Shown here: one piece after another, positions 48,837 through 58,474 of the stretch | How positions within the stretch are numbered: the stretch's first letter is position 1 | Layout: each line of letters opens with the position of its first letter | Assembly (NCBI RefSeq): GCF_022170825.1 | Contig: NZ_CP081878.1 | Coordinates: 2,568,001-2,632,000, forward strand | Length of the DNA stretch: 64,000 nucleotides | From: Exiguobacterium acetylicum | GTDB taxonomy: Bacteria > Bacillota > Bacilli > Exiguobacteriales > Exiguobacteriaceae | Reading direction: 5' to 3' | Translations under genes and position numbers: made by a program | The notes under the pieces: generated by a model | What the model was told of the DNA's origin: nothing | Databases searched by the model: none | The model's input: the letters and a program-made list of their open reading frames with translations, nothing else

Positions 48837-50025
48837 ATTCCTGACTTTATATCGCTTCAATCTACTCCAAAAATTGCGCGCTAAAAGCTTTTTGATTTCG
48901 ACGGTCCTGATGGTCCTGTTCCTCGTCGGCTTCGGCAATATCGAACGGATTCTCGACTGGTTCTCGGGTGACGATCCGAAAGTTGCCCTCGTCAGTGAAT
49001 TATCGACGGACCTTCGTCCTTCCTTGAAGAAGGCTGGTGTCACTTCAGATATCACAACGAAGGATTATACGGTCGCTGAAGCCCGAAAAGCAGTCGATCG
49101 AGGCACATTTGATGCCGTGGCGATCGTTCAGGATTCGTATGACGTAACACTCGTCAGTGCTAGTCCTGAATCTGAATTACAAACACAGGTCGCAACGGTC
49201 GTCAAAGAAGTCCGTGATCAAGCCGTCATCACGGACGCTGAAATCGATCCGAACGTTCTTGCTTCGCTCGCTGAACCCGTTCCCGTCAAACAAGAATTGA
49301 CATCGACAGGTGGTAAAAGCGAGGATGAACTCTTTGCTGCCTCTGCCCTTGTCTATGTATTGCTGTTCTTGATGTATTTCACGATTGCCATTTACGGCGG
49401 GATGATCGTCACGGAAATCGCGAACGAAAAATCATCCCGTGTCATGGAGTTGTTGATTTCAGCAGCAAGTCCGATCCAACATATGCTCGCGAAGATTCTC
49501 TCGATCGCAACGGTCAGTCTCGTGCAGTTATCGATTCTCGTTGGCGTCGGCTACTACAGTGCCCAGAGTAGCAGTTTATTTGATCAGTTATCACTCGATT
49601 CCTTGAGTGCCCGGACGATCATTTATCTATTCGTCTTCTTCTTACTCGGATATTTCCTATATGCCACGTTACTCGCAGCACTCGGTTCGCTCGTCAGTCG
49701 CGTCGAGGATGCACAACAAGTCACGTTACCGGTCATCTTGTTGATTGTCGCTGCCTTCATGATCTCGATGTTTAGTCTAAATGCTCCAACGAACCAAGCC
49801 GTTGTCGTCTTGTCGTTCGTTCCGTTCTTTACACCGATGGTCATGTTCTTGCGCGTCATGTTGACCGATGTTCCATTTTGGCAAGTCGCGATTTCGCTCA
49901 TCTTGATGCTAATCAGTATCTCGCTTGCCTTGTTCGTCGGAACAAAATTCTATCGGGGTGGCGTTCTATTCTACGGATCAAACCCACTCAAACAACTCCG
50001 TCGAATCTTAAGCGGTCGCCGGTAA
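48826..50025 (+). CDS. ABC-2 type permease (NatB/YhaP type)
   Basis: 399 aa: TM1 (about 22-40), an extracytoplasmic domain of about 150 residues, then five or six TM segments with MIVTEIANEKSSRVMELLIS, the ABC_membrane_3 hallmark. Exports Na+ or a toxic compound with the overlapping ATPase. The ATG was chosen where homologues begin (MNRKFLTLYRFNLLQKLRAK). Confidence 0.9.
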   Translation: MNRKFLTLYRFNLLQKLRAKSFLISTVLMVLFLVGFGNIERILDWFSGDDPKVALVSELSTDLRPSLKKAGVTSDITTKDYTVAEARKAVDRGTFDAVAIVQDSYDVTLVSASPESELQTQVATVVKEVRDQAVITDAEIDPNVLASLAEPVPVKQELTSTGGKSEDELFAASALVYVLLFLMYFTIAIYGGMIVTEIANEKSSRVMELLISAASPIQHMLAKILSIATVSLVQLSILVGVGYYSAQSSSLFDQLSLDSLSARTIIYLFVFFLLGYFLYATLLAALGSLVSRVEDAQQVTLPVILLIVAAFMISMFSLNAPTNQAVVVLSFVPFFTPMVMFLRVMLTDVPFWQVAISLILMLISISLALFVGTKFYRGGVLFYGSNPLKQLRRILSGRR

Positions 50026-50091
50026 CAGTTTACAAGACGAATCGTTTCCGCTATCGTTAGGTGAGAAAAAGCCTTTAGGAGGAACTACGTT

Positions 50092-50520
50092 ATGCGGTCT
50101 CGTTTTTGGGCAGCGATCCTTTTCACAGCTGCTGCCATGGTCTCGTCACTTGTCATGTTCACGAAATTCCCGCAAGCGAGTGCGACATGGGAGCTCGTCC
50201 TTGCCTATGGAGGCATGGCGTTCATCTCTAGCCTCTTTTGCTGGTCCTTCGTTGCGGTACGCCGCCACTCTTCCCGTCTGTATGGGAGCTGGGTTGGTGT
50301 CTTCATCGCCGGACTGACTGTCTTACTCGTCTGTATCGCGCGATTCGTCTTGCGTGGTGATGTGATGATGATTTTCAAATGGCAAGCGATGCTCGGTAGC
50401 TTAACTCTCAATTTCGGCTATGTCGGTTGGGTACTCGTCATTGCAAATGCGATCATCGGTTTCATCATCGGTCGGATCCGTCAAAAGACGCGTCGTCCAC
50501 GTCCGATGCCACAACGTTAA
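50092..50520 (+). CDS. Four-TM membrane protein, unknown function
   Basis: 142 aa, four hydrophobic spans, basic C-terminal tail (RQKTRRPRPMPQR). AGGAGG before the ATG, 66 nt after the NatB-like gene, so possibly co-transcribed with the exporter. Family not recognised. Strong terminator downstream. Confidence 0.75.
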   Translation: MRSRFWAAILFTAAAMVSSLVMFTKFPQASATWELVLAYGGMAFISSLFCWSFVAVRRHSSRLYGSWVGVFIAGLTVLLVCIARFVLRGDVMMIFKWQAMLGSLTLNFGYVGWVLVIANAIIGFIIGRIRQKTRRPRPMPQR

Positions 50521-50522
50521 TA

Positions 50523-50567
50523 AAAAGTCGCTGTCTTCTGAACATCAATCAGAAGACAGCGACTTTT
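50523..50567. terminator. Bidirectional terminator
   Basis: AAAAGTCGCTGTCTTCTGA / TCAGAAGACAGCGACTTTT perfect 19-bp stem, between convergent genes. Confidence 0.9.
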
Positions 50568-50568
50568 T

Positions 50569-51198
50569 TTATTTGCGATGGTAACGCGATCGACTTTTGC
50601 GATCACTATAATCCGCATAGTAGGTAGAAGCCGGTAACGATACACCGTTCGTCATCCGGTCCAAGTACTCGTCGAGTTGCATCATCGATGGCAATTTATC
50701 CTCAAACAATTCATACGTCTCTTCTGCTTGATCGCGTTGTAATTCCCCTGCTTCCATCACAGCTTCGACAAGCTCATGGAAGATTCGTTGCTCTGTCGCA
50801 CTCATCGTCTGCTCGATTCGTTTGACGTCTTCGTCATACATCAAATCAAACAGGCGCATCCGCTCCTCGAGCTGCTCCTCGACCCACGTTCCGTCTTGTC
50901 CGAGCGTCTGCTCATAAGCAAGCTTCATCTCTTCAAGCGGTGTGTTCTGTTGCATGATGAACTTCAACGACTCCCCTGTCCAGATATGCCGTGCCAAATA
51001 ACTTGGATCGATATTTAAGACGTCCGCCAATGCTTCGATATAGGGTTTCGTTGGATAGACTTCGCTGAGCTCCGTCCGTCGAATGAAATACGGCGCGACA
51101 CCGAGTCGTTCAGCTAACTGTTCGATCGTAATCCCGGCACGCTCTCGTAAAATACGAATCCGGTCACCGTAACCCCGATATGGTGAATGGTCTAGCAT
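50569..51198 (-). CDS. XRE-family transcriptional regulator
   Basis: 209 aa. N-terminal HTH (about 10-65: IRILRERAGITIEQLAERLG, VAPYFIRRTELSEVYPTKP) and an about 140-residue helical C-terminal domain rich in Glu. Target unknown. It lies 31 nt after bceB1 on the same strand but has no antibiotic-related signature; read-through from the Bce operon is possible. Confidence 0.85.
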   Translation of the reverse strand: MLDHSPYRGYGDRIRILRERAGITIEQLAERLGVAPYFIRRTELSEVYPTKPYIEALADVLNIDPSYLARHIWTGESLKFIMQQNTPLEEMKLAYEQTLGQDGTWVEEQLEERMRLFDLMYDEDVKRIEQTMSATEQRIFHELVEAVMEAGELQRDQAEETYELFEDKLPSMMQLDEYLDRMTNGVSLPASTYYADYSDRKSRSRYHRK

Positions 51199-51228
51199 AC
51201 GTTTCCCTCCCTTGTTCCTATGGTATCA

Positions 51229-53160
51229 TCATACCCTTGAATCTGGTGTTGGATACATCGAACTTTCGGATGATTTCCGAAACAGATGACGCGGGTAGCG
51301 TAACCAAATCGGTAAGACGCTCAGGAAATAGCCGATCGTAACGATACTGATCCAAAACAGTGCTAAGTTTAGAAATGATCCGACCTGTAATCCGGCTTGC
51401 GTCACGACGACTTGAAACAATAAGAAGGCATGAAAGACGGAAATCAGATACGGGATGAGCAAGACAGCGCCATACTTCATTAACAAGTAGCGACGGATAT
51501 TGCCCGAACCAAACCCAAGTGCAAACAATGTCTTCATCCGCTTTTGTTCCTGTTCCGCCGTCATCTGCATCCATACATGCAAAAAGCTCGCGTTGATGAC
51601 GAACAACCAGACCGTTAAGAGAATGACGACGAACGTGACGAGCCGAACGATTCGAATCCCATCGATTTCATCTTCCGTCTCGTTGATCAGTTGATACGGA
51701 ACCGATTGTTTCTCGTCGAGTTTTGCCGTCGACTGAATGTTCCGGACGATTTTCATCCACTGTTTCCAGTCCTCGGTACCGTAATCCTGATAGGATGGTG
51801 TATCGAAGACGACGATTTGGCGAACGGGTTGCTTGAGTGTTTGAAAGACTTCGTCACTGACGACAAATAGTGTTTCAATTTGATAATTGTATCCAAACAC
51901 TAAATCATGCGAAGACGGTGGAAGCAACTCGAAATCGGCTTTCTCCATCGCTTGCTTCGCTTTTTTCATCGTTGGTGTATTCTCCTCGAGTTGGACTGGA
52001 CGCGCTGGAACGAAGAAACTTTGTCGTCCGGTCACCGTTCGCTCCGGGAGATTCAAGTGACGCATCATTCCGTTATAAGACGAGATCGGTAAGACATAAC
52101 GTGTGCCCTTTGATTTTAGTCGAACATCTTGTTGATAACGCTCCGGAAACGCCTCCATCATCGTCTGTTTGACTTCTTTTAATCGTTTCGTTTGTTGCGC
52201 GGATTCCTCGTAATAGACTAAACCGAACTGGTTTTGTGACGACAAGTCGAATCCGATTAATTGAAATAAGAAGACGAGTCCGACTGCCGTCAATGCACAC
52301 GACGTCAAAATCGTTCCGAGGGCAATCAATGTACTATTCGTTCGAAGTTGATTGGCGATTTCTGAGACAATCAGCTTGCGAAGCGACAGTCGCCGCGGCC
52401 GATACAACTTCGTCATCCATGGCAAGATATACCGACAGATGAAGAACGACCCGATAAAGATGACGAGTGGAAAAAATATATAAAATCCTTCCGTCCGAAC
52501 AAATGCTAAAGCATAACTATAGATCAATAGTAGTAACGCTCCGATTTGCGTCAGAACCCAGACTCGTTTTCGAAAAGGCGAACGTAAACGAGTCGGTCGA
52601 TCGGGACGAAAACGGTAAATCGCGAGGACCGTTGCCGTCAATAATACTAAGAAGGCGCCGCCAATCAAGGCGAGAATCGCATAAAAGGACAACTCGAACT
52701 CGATGGATGGTAAGAACATAACTTTGACGACGGATAGCAACAGCATCTTCGTCAAGACATTCCCGAGAACCATCCCCGCTGTAATCGCGAGACCACCCAC
52801 GATTAAGACTTCAATTAAAAAATACTTCAAGAAGTGTGACAACCCACTCCCAAGCGTCCGCATCGTCCGTAGATCATTCTTACGGTGCTCAAGCATCGTA
52901 TACGTCGTCGAGTAGATGAACAGGACGCTGAAGAAGAGGATGATCAGCTCTGCGATGAAGACGAAGAAAATCGTCATCTCGATGACTTGGTTCAATTGAC
53001 TGAGAACCTTAGCGACGTTTTGAAACGATCCATTCGTCAACAAGTTCCAGTAACTCGTCACAATCGTCATCGCGATGATGATCGTCAAGGCATAACCGTA
53101 ATACAATCGCTGATAACGCCGGATATTACGTAGGGCGTATTGCAGATAATTGATGCTCAT
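51229..53160 (-). CDS. BceB-type ABC transporter permease (module 1)
   Basis: 643-aa FtsX-family permease with 10 TM segments and the about 200-residue extracellular loop between TM7 and TM8 (about 310-525) that defines Bce/Vra transporters. These sense and remove peptide antibiotics that bind lipid II cycle intermediates, and activate the cognate kinase. Start within the ATPase gene (35-nt overlap). Last of bceR-S-A-B. Drug specificity cannot be read. Confidence 0.9.
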   Translation of the reverse strand: MSINYLQYALRNIRRYQRLYYGYALTIIIAMTIVTSYWNLLTNGSFQNVAKVLSQLNQVIEMTIFFVFIAELIILFFSVLFIYSTTYTMLEHRKNDLRTMRTLGSGLSHFLKYFLIEVLIVGGLAITAGMVLGNVLTKMLLLSVVKVMFLPSIEFELSFYAILALIGGAFLVLLTATVLAIYRFRPDRPTRLRSPFRKRVWVLTQIGALLLLIYSYALAFVRTEGFYIFFPLVIFIGSFFICRYILPWMTKLYRPRRLSLRKLIVSEIANQLRTNSTLIALGTILTSCALTAVGLVFLFQLIGFDLSSQNQFGLVYYEESAQQTKRLKEVKQTMMEAFPERYQQDVRLKSKGTRYVLPISSYNGMMRHLNLPERTVTGRQSFFVPARPVQLEENTPTMKKAKQAMEKADFELLPPSSHDLVFGYNYQIETLFVVSDEVFQTLKQPVRQIVVFDTPSYQDYGTEDWKQWMKIVRNIQSTAKLDEKQSVPYQLINETEDEIDGIRIVRLVTFVVILLTVWLFVINASFLHVWMQMTAEQEQKRMKTLFALGFGSGNIRRYLLMKYGAVLLIPYLISVFHAFLLFQVVVTQAGLQVGSFLNLALFWISIVTIGYFLSVLPIWLRYPRHLFRKSSESSMYPTPDSRV

Positions 53161-53890
53161 CCCCTCCTAACAGCGATAGTGATTCAATGACCCGTTGGAA
53201 AAAGATACGTCGTGGCTCATCGCGGAACAACTCCGTTTGAATGCTACCATCTTTTAGGAATAAGACATGGTTACAGTATGACGCGACTTGCGGATCGTGT
53301 GTCACGATGACCATCGTCATTCCCGTCGCATTCAATTCAGCTAGGACGTCCATGACGTGTTTCGTCGCTTGGAAATCGAGTGCTCCCGTCGGTTCATCGG
53401 CGAGCATCAGACGTGGTGTATGAATCAAGGCGCGACCGATCGAAGTCCGCTGCCGTTGTCCACCACTGACTTCATCGACTTGTTTATCAAGCAGATCCTC
53501 AATTTGTAGACGGCGTGCCAACTCTTCCATTTCTTCGCGTGCGTGCTTGGCTTTTTTCCCAGACAACATCAACGGAACGAGCATGTTTTCACCGAGCGTT
53601 AAGGAGTCGAGTAAATTAAACTCCTGAAAGATGATGCCAAGCGTCTCGCGCCGAAAACGCGTCATCTCTTTTCGTTTGAATGTCGCTGTATCGACGCCAT
53701 CGATCAGAATGGATCCCCAGCTTGGCTCATCGAGTGTCGCAAGCAAGTTGATCAGCGTCGACTTTCCACTACCCGATGGTCCCATGACCGCGACCATCTC
53801 ACCTTCTTCGACTCGAAAATTCACATCCGTCAACGGTTGCTCCGTCACCTTTCCGGGGTACACCTTCCCCAATTGTTTGACCTCAATCAT
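53126..53890 (-). CDS. BceA-type ABC transporter ATPase (module 1)
   Basis: 254 aa. Walker A GPSGSGKST, Q-loop FQEFNLLDSLT, signature VSGGQRQRTSIGRA, Walker B LMLADEPTGALD, H-loop VTHD. MacB/BceA class. Overlaps the kinase gene by 8 nt and the permease by 35 nt. Confidence 0.92.
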   Translation of the reverse strand: MIEVKQLGKVYPGKVTEQPLTDVNFRVEEGEMVAVMGPSGSGKSTLINLLATLDEPSWGSILIDGVDTATFKRKEMTRFRRETLGIIFQEFNLLDSLTLGENMLVPLMLSGKKAKHAREEMEELARRLQIEDLLDKQVDEVSGGQRQRTSIGRALIHTPRLMLADEPTGALDFQATKHVMDVLAELNATGMTMVIVTHDPQVASYCNHVLFLKDGSIQTELFRDEPRRIFFQRVIESLSLLGGDEHQLSAIRPT

Positions 53891-54875
53891 GTGCGCGACC
53901 TCCTACTAATCGAATCCGGCATGTCGTGCCGACACCTTCCTCACTCTCAAGTTCGATCTCGTGCCCAAGCTTCAAGCAGACTTGCTGGACGAAATACAAT
54001 CCCATCCCGGTCGATTCCCCGTATCGTCGTCCGTTCTCACCCGTAAAGAACGCATTAAAGACGCGAGGAACGTCTCGTTTCGGGATACCGACGCCGTCAT
54101 CTCGAACGGAAAGAATGACTTGCCCTTTAATCTCTTCTGCTGACAGAACGACTTCTCGTCCGTGTCCCGTCGTATATTTAATCGCATTCGTCACGAGTTG
54201 TAGGACAAGGAAACGGAACCACTTCGCATCCGTGTAGACATACACATCCTCTGCGATATCGAGTTTCGGAAAGACCTGATTTTTAACGAACAATCGCTTT
54301 TCCTGATTGATGATGCTCGTGACGAGCGGCTTCAATGACAATTGTTCTGCCTTTAAGTCCGTCTCGATCGCTTCTAAACGTGACGAATAAAGCATCTGAT
54401 CAAGACCACTACGCAACCGATCGACCTCTTGTCGTAAATCCGCTTGATAGTGCTCCCCAGGGTGTTCAAGGATCAGCTCGATGACGGATAACGGCGTCTT
54501 CATCTGGTGAATCCATTGGTCGACGTAGCGATGCCGTTCCTTTTCCTTGCGGCGCTCAGCGAACAAACTGTTTCGAAACAGCGTCTGTTGTCGCTCTAAA
54601 AATTGTTCGACCGCAACGGAAATCGGTTCTTCGCTATCACTACGAATCGGTTCTGCAACCGACTGAACCGGCTGTTGCATCCGCCGTAGCAGCGGAAGCA
54701 TGCTGAAGAAACGGTAACTGAGATAAATCAGAAGACCGATACTGTTCAAGAGCACGATATAAAAGAAGGCTGCCGGACGGTACAGATCATAGAGCCATAA
54801 GACGGCGTATAAAATCAACATCTGTCCAGTAAAGAAGAGGATGCCTGGTATCGCGTGCCGTAAAAAGAGCTTCAT
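53883..54875 (-). CDS. BceS-type intramembrane-sensing histidine kinase
   Basis: 330 aa. Two TM segments (about 11-30 and 36-55) with only a few residues between them, so it has no sensor domain of its own and must take its signal from the transporter. His123 in QWIHQMKTPLSVIELILEH; HATPase with VTNAIKYTTG, DDGVGI and GMGLYFVQQ. Overlaps bceR by 4 nt and bceA by 8 nt. Confidence 0.93.
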   Translation of the reverse strand: MKLFLRHAIPGILFFTGQMLILYAVLWLYDLYRPAAFFYIVLLNSIGLLIYLSYRFFSMLPLLRRMQQPVQSVAEPIRSDSEEPISVAVEQFLERQQTLFRNSLFAERRKEKERHRYVDQWIHQMKTPLSVIELILEHPGEHYQADLRQEVDRLRSGLDQMLYSSRLEAIETDLKAEQLSLKPLVTSIINQEKRLFVKNQVFPKLDIAEDVYVYTDAKWFRFLVLQLVTNAIKYTTGHGREVVLSAEEIKGQVILSVRDDGVGIPKRDVPRVFNAFFTGENGRRYGESTGMGLYFVQQVCLKLGHEIELESEEGVGTTCRIRLVGGRAHD

Positions 54876-55558
54876 GGCTCAAGAACCAGTTTATAGCCGA
54901 CACCCCGCACCGTCTCAAGACCTGCAACACCAATCTCGGCGAGTCGTTTACGGACGCGGGTGATGTTGACGTTCAATGTATTCTCATCGACGAATGCCTC
55001 ATCATCCCAAATCCGTTCGAGTAAGTCTCCTCGACTGACGATCCGCGGACTTGCCGTCAACAACATCTCAAGGATCAACCCTTCTTTTTTCGACAACTCG
55101 ATCGACTGCTCCCCATACTCGACGATATAACGATCCAAGTACAGCGTGACACCCGCTTTCGTCACTGTCCGCTCGTCCGTCTCGTTCGACAAGGTGCCAT
55201 ATGCCCGGCGAATCTGACTTTTGATCTTTGCAATGACGACGGCACCTTGGAACGGTTTGACGATGTAGTCATCCGCACCATATTCGAGCGCCATCACTTG
55301 ATCCATCTCCCCGACCCGTGCCGAGATGAACAAGATTGGTGCCCGCGTTTTCATCCGCAATTGTCGGCACCAATAGAAGCCGTCAAACTTCGGTAAGTTA
55401 ACGTCTAGGAGAATGACGTCCGGATTCGCTTCCTCATACGTCGCAACGACGTCCCCTCGTCCATCTTCAACGACTACTTTAAAATCATATCGTTCGAGTA
55501 GTTCTTTCAATAATGCAGCAATCTTCATATCATCTTCGACTAATAAAATCGTATGCAT
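54872..55558 (-). CDS. BceR-type OmpR-family response regulator
   Basis: 228 aa. Receiver with acceptor Asp52 (VILLDVNLPKFDGFYWCRQL), KPF near residue 102, winged-helix C-terminus (DENTLNVNITRVRKRLAEIG). First gene of the bceR-S-A1-B1 operon and presumably the activator of bceA2B2, whose promoter region carries a BceR-like box. Confidence 0.93.
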   Translation of the reverse strand: MHTILLVEDDMKIAALLKELLERYDFKVVVEDGRGDVVATYEEANPDVILLDVNLPKFDGFYWCRQLRMKTRAPILFISARVGEMDQVMALEYGADDYIVKPFQGAVVIAKIKSQIRRAYGTLSNETDERTVTKAGVTLYLDRYIVEYGEQSIELSKKEGLILEMLLTASPRIVSRGDLLERIWDDEAFVDENTLNVNITRVRKRLAEIGVAGLETVRGVGYKLVLEP

Positions 55559-55598
55559 CGTTCATGTCAACTCCTTCTCCCTTTATCATAACGAACTC

Positions 55599-55635
55599 AA
55601 AAAGGACTGGAAACGATTATTCCGTTTCCAGTTCC
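55599..55635 (-). terminator. Terminator between bceB2 and bceR
   Basis: GGAACTGGAAACG / CGTTTCCAGTCC stem followed by TTTTTG on the minus strand. It separates the second transporter operon from the regulator operon. Confidence 0.82.
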
Positions 55636-55652
55636 GTGAAGTATCTAGTTGG

Positions 55653-57569
55653 TTACGTGACGATACGGCGATAAGCACGAACAGTCACGATGTAATAGAT
55701 GAGATAGACGATCGTATAACAGATGATCGCAAGCAACGTCGGACGGACGATGTTGTAGTTCAACAGTTTCTGCAAGACTTGCATCGCAACTACACTATGA
55801 ACGAGTCCGAGGACGTACGGTAAAGAGAAGACGAATCCAACGAGACGACGGATGATACCGGTCTGTTCCTTCTCATCGACACCGATTTTCTGGATGATCG
55901 CAAATCGTTGTTTTGATTCTTCGGCTTCTGCGAGCATCTTGAAGTAGATGATCGAACCAGTTGCAAGTAAGAAGACAAGACCAAGGAATCCCGCTGCGAA
56001 CGCGAGTAATCCAGTCGTCGCTGTCGTCATCGCATAGACAGGATAGTATGCTGCCATCTCGGTATCTGCTTGTTTTCCATAAAGTTGCGTCAACTGTTTC
56101 ATCAGTCCATCATCATGACGTTCGTCGGAGAACTGATAATTCGTCAGCGTAAAGCCTTTTTCCGGCATCTTCGCAAAGGCATCATCGCTTACGACGAAGG
56201 CAAGCCGCTGTTTCTCATAAAGTTGAGCGATCGGTAAATTCGTCGCAGCGGTGATGCGAAAGGACGCATGAACATCCTTGATTTCAACACCAATCGGTGA
56301 TTCGACTTTCATCTTCAATAAATCATTTCCTTTGAATGTCTCAAGGACGATCGCTTCGCCTTGCTTTGGCTCTGCGATGACCGATTTCCCATTGGCTTTT
56401 GCAAGCTTCACGTAATCCGAGTAATTGACGTAACTAAATTGCCCTGGCTGATCTTCGTAAGCATAGGTCTGATAATAACGTGTGAACGTCAGCGGATTCG
56501 GAAGCTCGGTCATCTTGTGATCGACGTTCTTGACGTTGACCATCGTCCGGCTGTCGATCTTTTGATCGGACTTCGCAATCCGTTTTTCTGCTTCTGCCTG
56601 TTTACTTGCAATCGACAGACTGTATGGCATTTGTTCTTCGACGGTCTGATCGATGAAGTAATAGATCGACGTCGCTGTACCGACTGTCGTCAATGTCACA
56701 GCGGTAATGACCGTGATCGTCGACAGCATGACGGCATTCGATTTGATCCGTGACAAGAGTTGCCCGTGTAAAATTAAGTTCGTTCCTTTAAAATGTCGTG
56801 CTTGATTACTTAAAAGGCGTAATAAGAAAATCGTGAAGTAACTCATTGTTCCGAACGTTCCGAGGATGACACAAAGCATCAAGAGCGGGGCAACGATCGT
56901 GAAGTGATCCATCAGTGGTTGTCCCGTCAAGTAGTATCCGACGCCGATCAATCCGACGGATAGCACGGCAAGAATCGGGTGCACTTTCGGTAGTGATTCT
57001 GCTTGTTGTTCTGCCTTGAACAGTTCAATCAATGTAAAACGATAGATTATCCGTGCCGAACGCAAAGCGATGATCAAGAAAATCAACAAGAAGACACCAA
57101 TCGTCTGACCGACGGACGCAAAACTAATCGTAAACGACGCGTCGACTTGCATCACCATGACAGAAGCCAGCAACTGAACGAAATATTTCGAAGCCACCGT
57201 TCCGATCGCGATTCCGAGAATCAGACCAATTGCACCGTACCCCATCGTCTCAAGGAAGATTAAGCGTGCAATCTGTCCTCGTTCTAGACCGAGCAACGCA
57301 TAGAGTCCAATTTCTTTCTTGCGGCGACGTAAGAAGAAGTCACTCGAATACCAGATGAAGATGGCAGAGAAGAGCGCGAGGATGACGCTTGCTCCCGTAA
57401 AGACCGTTCCTAGTTTTCCGTACATTTCATTTGCCTGAAGCATTGCTTCATTGGATCGAATGGCAAGGAACGTATAGTAAATCAGGATTGCGAACGTGAC
57501 TGCACCGAGGTACATGACGTTTTGACGAATGTTCTTTAGATTTTGAAATGCTAGTTTAGACAAGCTCAC
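55653..57569 (-). CDS. BceB-type ABC transporter permease (module 2)
   Basis: 638 aa, same plan as bceB1: 10 TM segments and a large extracellular loop (about 290-510). It is only distantly similar to bceB1, so the two modules are not a recent tandem duplication. The GTG at 57569 was chosen because GGAGG is 8 nt before it and SLSKLAFQNLKN is where the family starts. It overlaps the ATPase gene by 14 nt. Confidence 0.9.
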   Translation of the reverse strand: MSLSKLAFQNLKNIRQNVMYLGAVTFAILIYYTFLAIRSNEAMLQANEMYGKLGTVFTGASVILALFSAIFIWYSSDFFLRRRKKEIGLYALLGLERGQIARLIFLETMGYGAIGLILGIAIGTVASKYFVQLLASVMVMQVDASFTISFASVGQTIGVFLLIFLIIALRSARIIYRFTLIELFKAEQQAESLPKVHPILAVLSVGLIGVGYYLTGQPLMDHFTIVAPLLMLCVILGTFGTMSYFTIFLLRLLSNQARHFKGTNLILHGQLLSRIKSNAVMLSTITVITAVTLTTVGTATSIYYFIDQTVEEQMPYSLSIASKQAEAEKRIAKSDQKIDSRTMVNVKNVDHKMTELPNPLTFTRYYQTYAYEDQPGQFSYVNYSDYVKLAKANGKSVIAEPKQGEAIVLETFKGNDLLKMKVESPIGVEIKDVHASFRITAATNLPIAQLYEKQRLAFVVSDDAFAKMPEKGFTLTNYQFSDERHDDGLMKQLTQLYGKQADTEMAAYYPVYAMTTATTGLLAFAAGFLGLVFLLATGSIIYFKMLAEAEESKQRFAIIQKIGVDEKEQTGIIRRLVGFVFSLPYVLGLVHSVVAMQVLQKLLNYNIVRPTLLAIICYTIVYLIYYIVTVRAYRRIVT

Positions 57570-58317
57570 GGACGGCACCTCCGAGTTCGCGCTGAACTTC
57601 CATGATCTGTTCGAAGAACTCCTTCTGCGAACCGAAGCGATGGACTTCCTTGAATAGCTCCCCGTCCTTGACGAACAAAATCCGTTCCGCATATGACGCT
57701 GTCATCGGATCATGCGTTACCATTAAGATCGTTGCGCCTTCATCATTGAGCGCCTGCATCGCCTCAAGTAACCCTGTCGCTGACTTCGAGTCAAGCGCAC
57801 CGGTCGGTTCGTCCGCTAAGATAAGTGACGGATCGTGGATGATCGCGCGGGCAGCAGCCGTCCGTTGTTTTTGTCCACCTGATAGTTCGACGGGGCGTTT
57901 ATCCAGTAAGTCATTGATCCCTAGTTGGCGAGCGACACGTTCCACCCGTTCAAGAATTGTTTTTTTATCAACGTTCGCGAGTGATAGTGGTAAGGCGATG
58001 TTTTCCCGGACCGTCATCGTATCGAGTAAATTGAAATCCTGGAAGATAAAGCCGAGTTGCTCCCGACGAAAACGTGCCAATTGTTTTTCCTTCATCGCTG
58101 TCACGTCTGCCCCATTGATTAAAATCGATCCGTCCGTCGGCTGATCGATCGTCGACAACAAGTTGAGTAACGTCGATTTCCCAGCACCGGACGGTCCCAT
58201 GATGCTGACGAACTCTCCTTCATGGACACTAAGTGTCGTCGGGCGCAGCGCTTCATGGCGCGCTGTTTTCGTTTGATAGGTTTTTGAGATCTGTTCTGCT
58301 TGTAAGATTGCTTTCAT
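57556..58317 (-). CDS. BceA-type ABC transporter ATPase (module 2)
   Basis: 253 aa. Walker A GPSGAGKST, FQDFNLLDTMTV, signature LSGGQKQRTAAARA, Walker B LILADEPTGALD, H-loop VTHD. First gene of the two-gene bceA2-bceB2 operon; AGGAGG RBS. No kinase or regulator of its own is attached. Confidence 0.92.
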   Translation of the reverse strand: MKAILQAEQISKTYQTKTARHEALRPTTLSVHEGEFVSIMGPSGAGKSTLLNLLSTIDQPTDGSILINGADVTAMKEKQLARFRREQLGFIFQDFNLLDTMTVRENIALPLSLANVDKKTILERVERVARQLGINDLLDKRPVELSGGQKQRTAAARAIIHDPSLILADEPTGALDSKSATGLLEAMQALNDEGATILMVTHDPMTASYAERILFVKDGELFKEVHRFGSQKEFFEQIMEVQRELGGAVRELV

Positions 58318-58369
58318 CTGTAATGCCTCCTGTGTTTGATTCGTTACACTCAGTCTAGTACGAGTGCTC

Positions 58370-58415
58370 GATTCTCAAAATGGACTTTACTTTCACTTCT
58401 CTTACAAAACGGTAA
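58370..58415 (-). promoter_or_regulatory. Promoter region of bceA2B2 with a BceR-like box
   Basis: TTACA-AAAC-GGTAA (58402-58415) matches the BceR consensus TNACA-N4-TGTAA except for one base. Downstream on the minus strand TTTTGA (58375-58380) and TAGACT, 17 nt further (about 58352-58357), form a weak sigma-A promoter that would need activation. Confidence 0.5.
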
Positions 58416-58432
58416 GGCAAGGGAGGAGACAA

Positions 58433-58465
58433 CAAAAAAGCCTCCATCCGCAAGGGATAGAGGCT
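58433..58465 (-). terminator. Terminator of the EIIA gene
   Basis: AGCCTCTATCC / GGATGGAGGCT stem followed by TTTTTTG on the minus strand. Confidence 0.85.
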
Positions 58466-58474
58466 GGTCGCATC

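Noticed and set aside
55653-57569. bceA2B2 as a recent tandem duplication of bceA1B1
   Set aside because: The two permeases share topology but little visible sequence, and gene order relative to regulators differs; separate origins are more likely.
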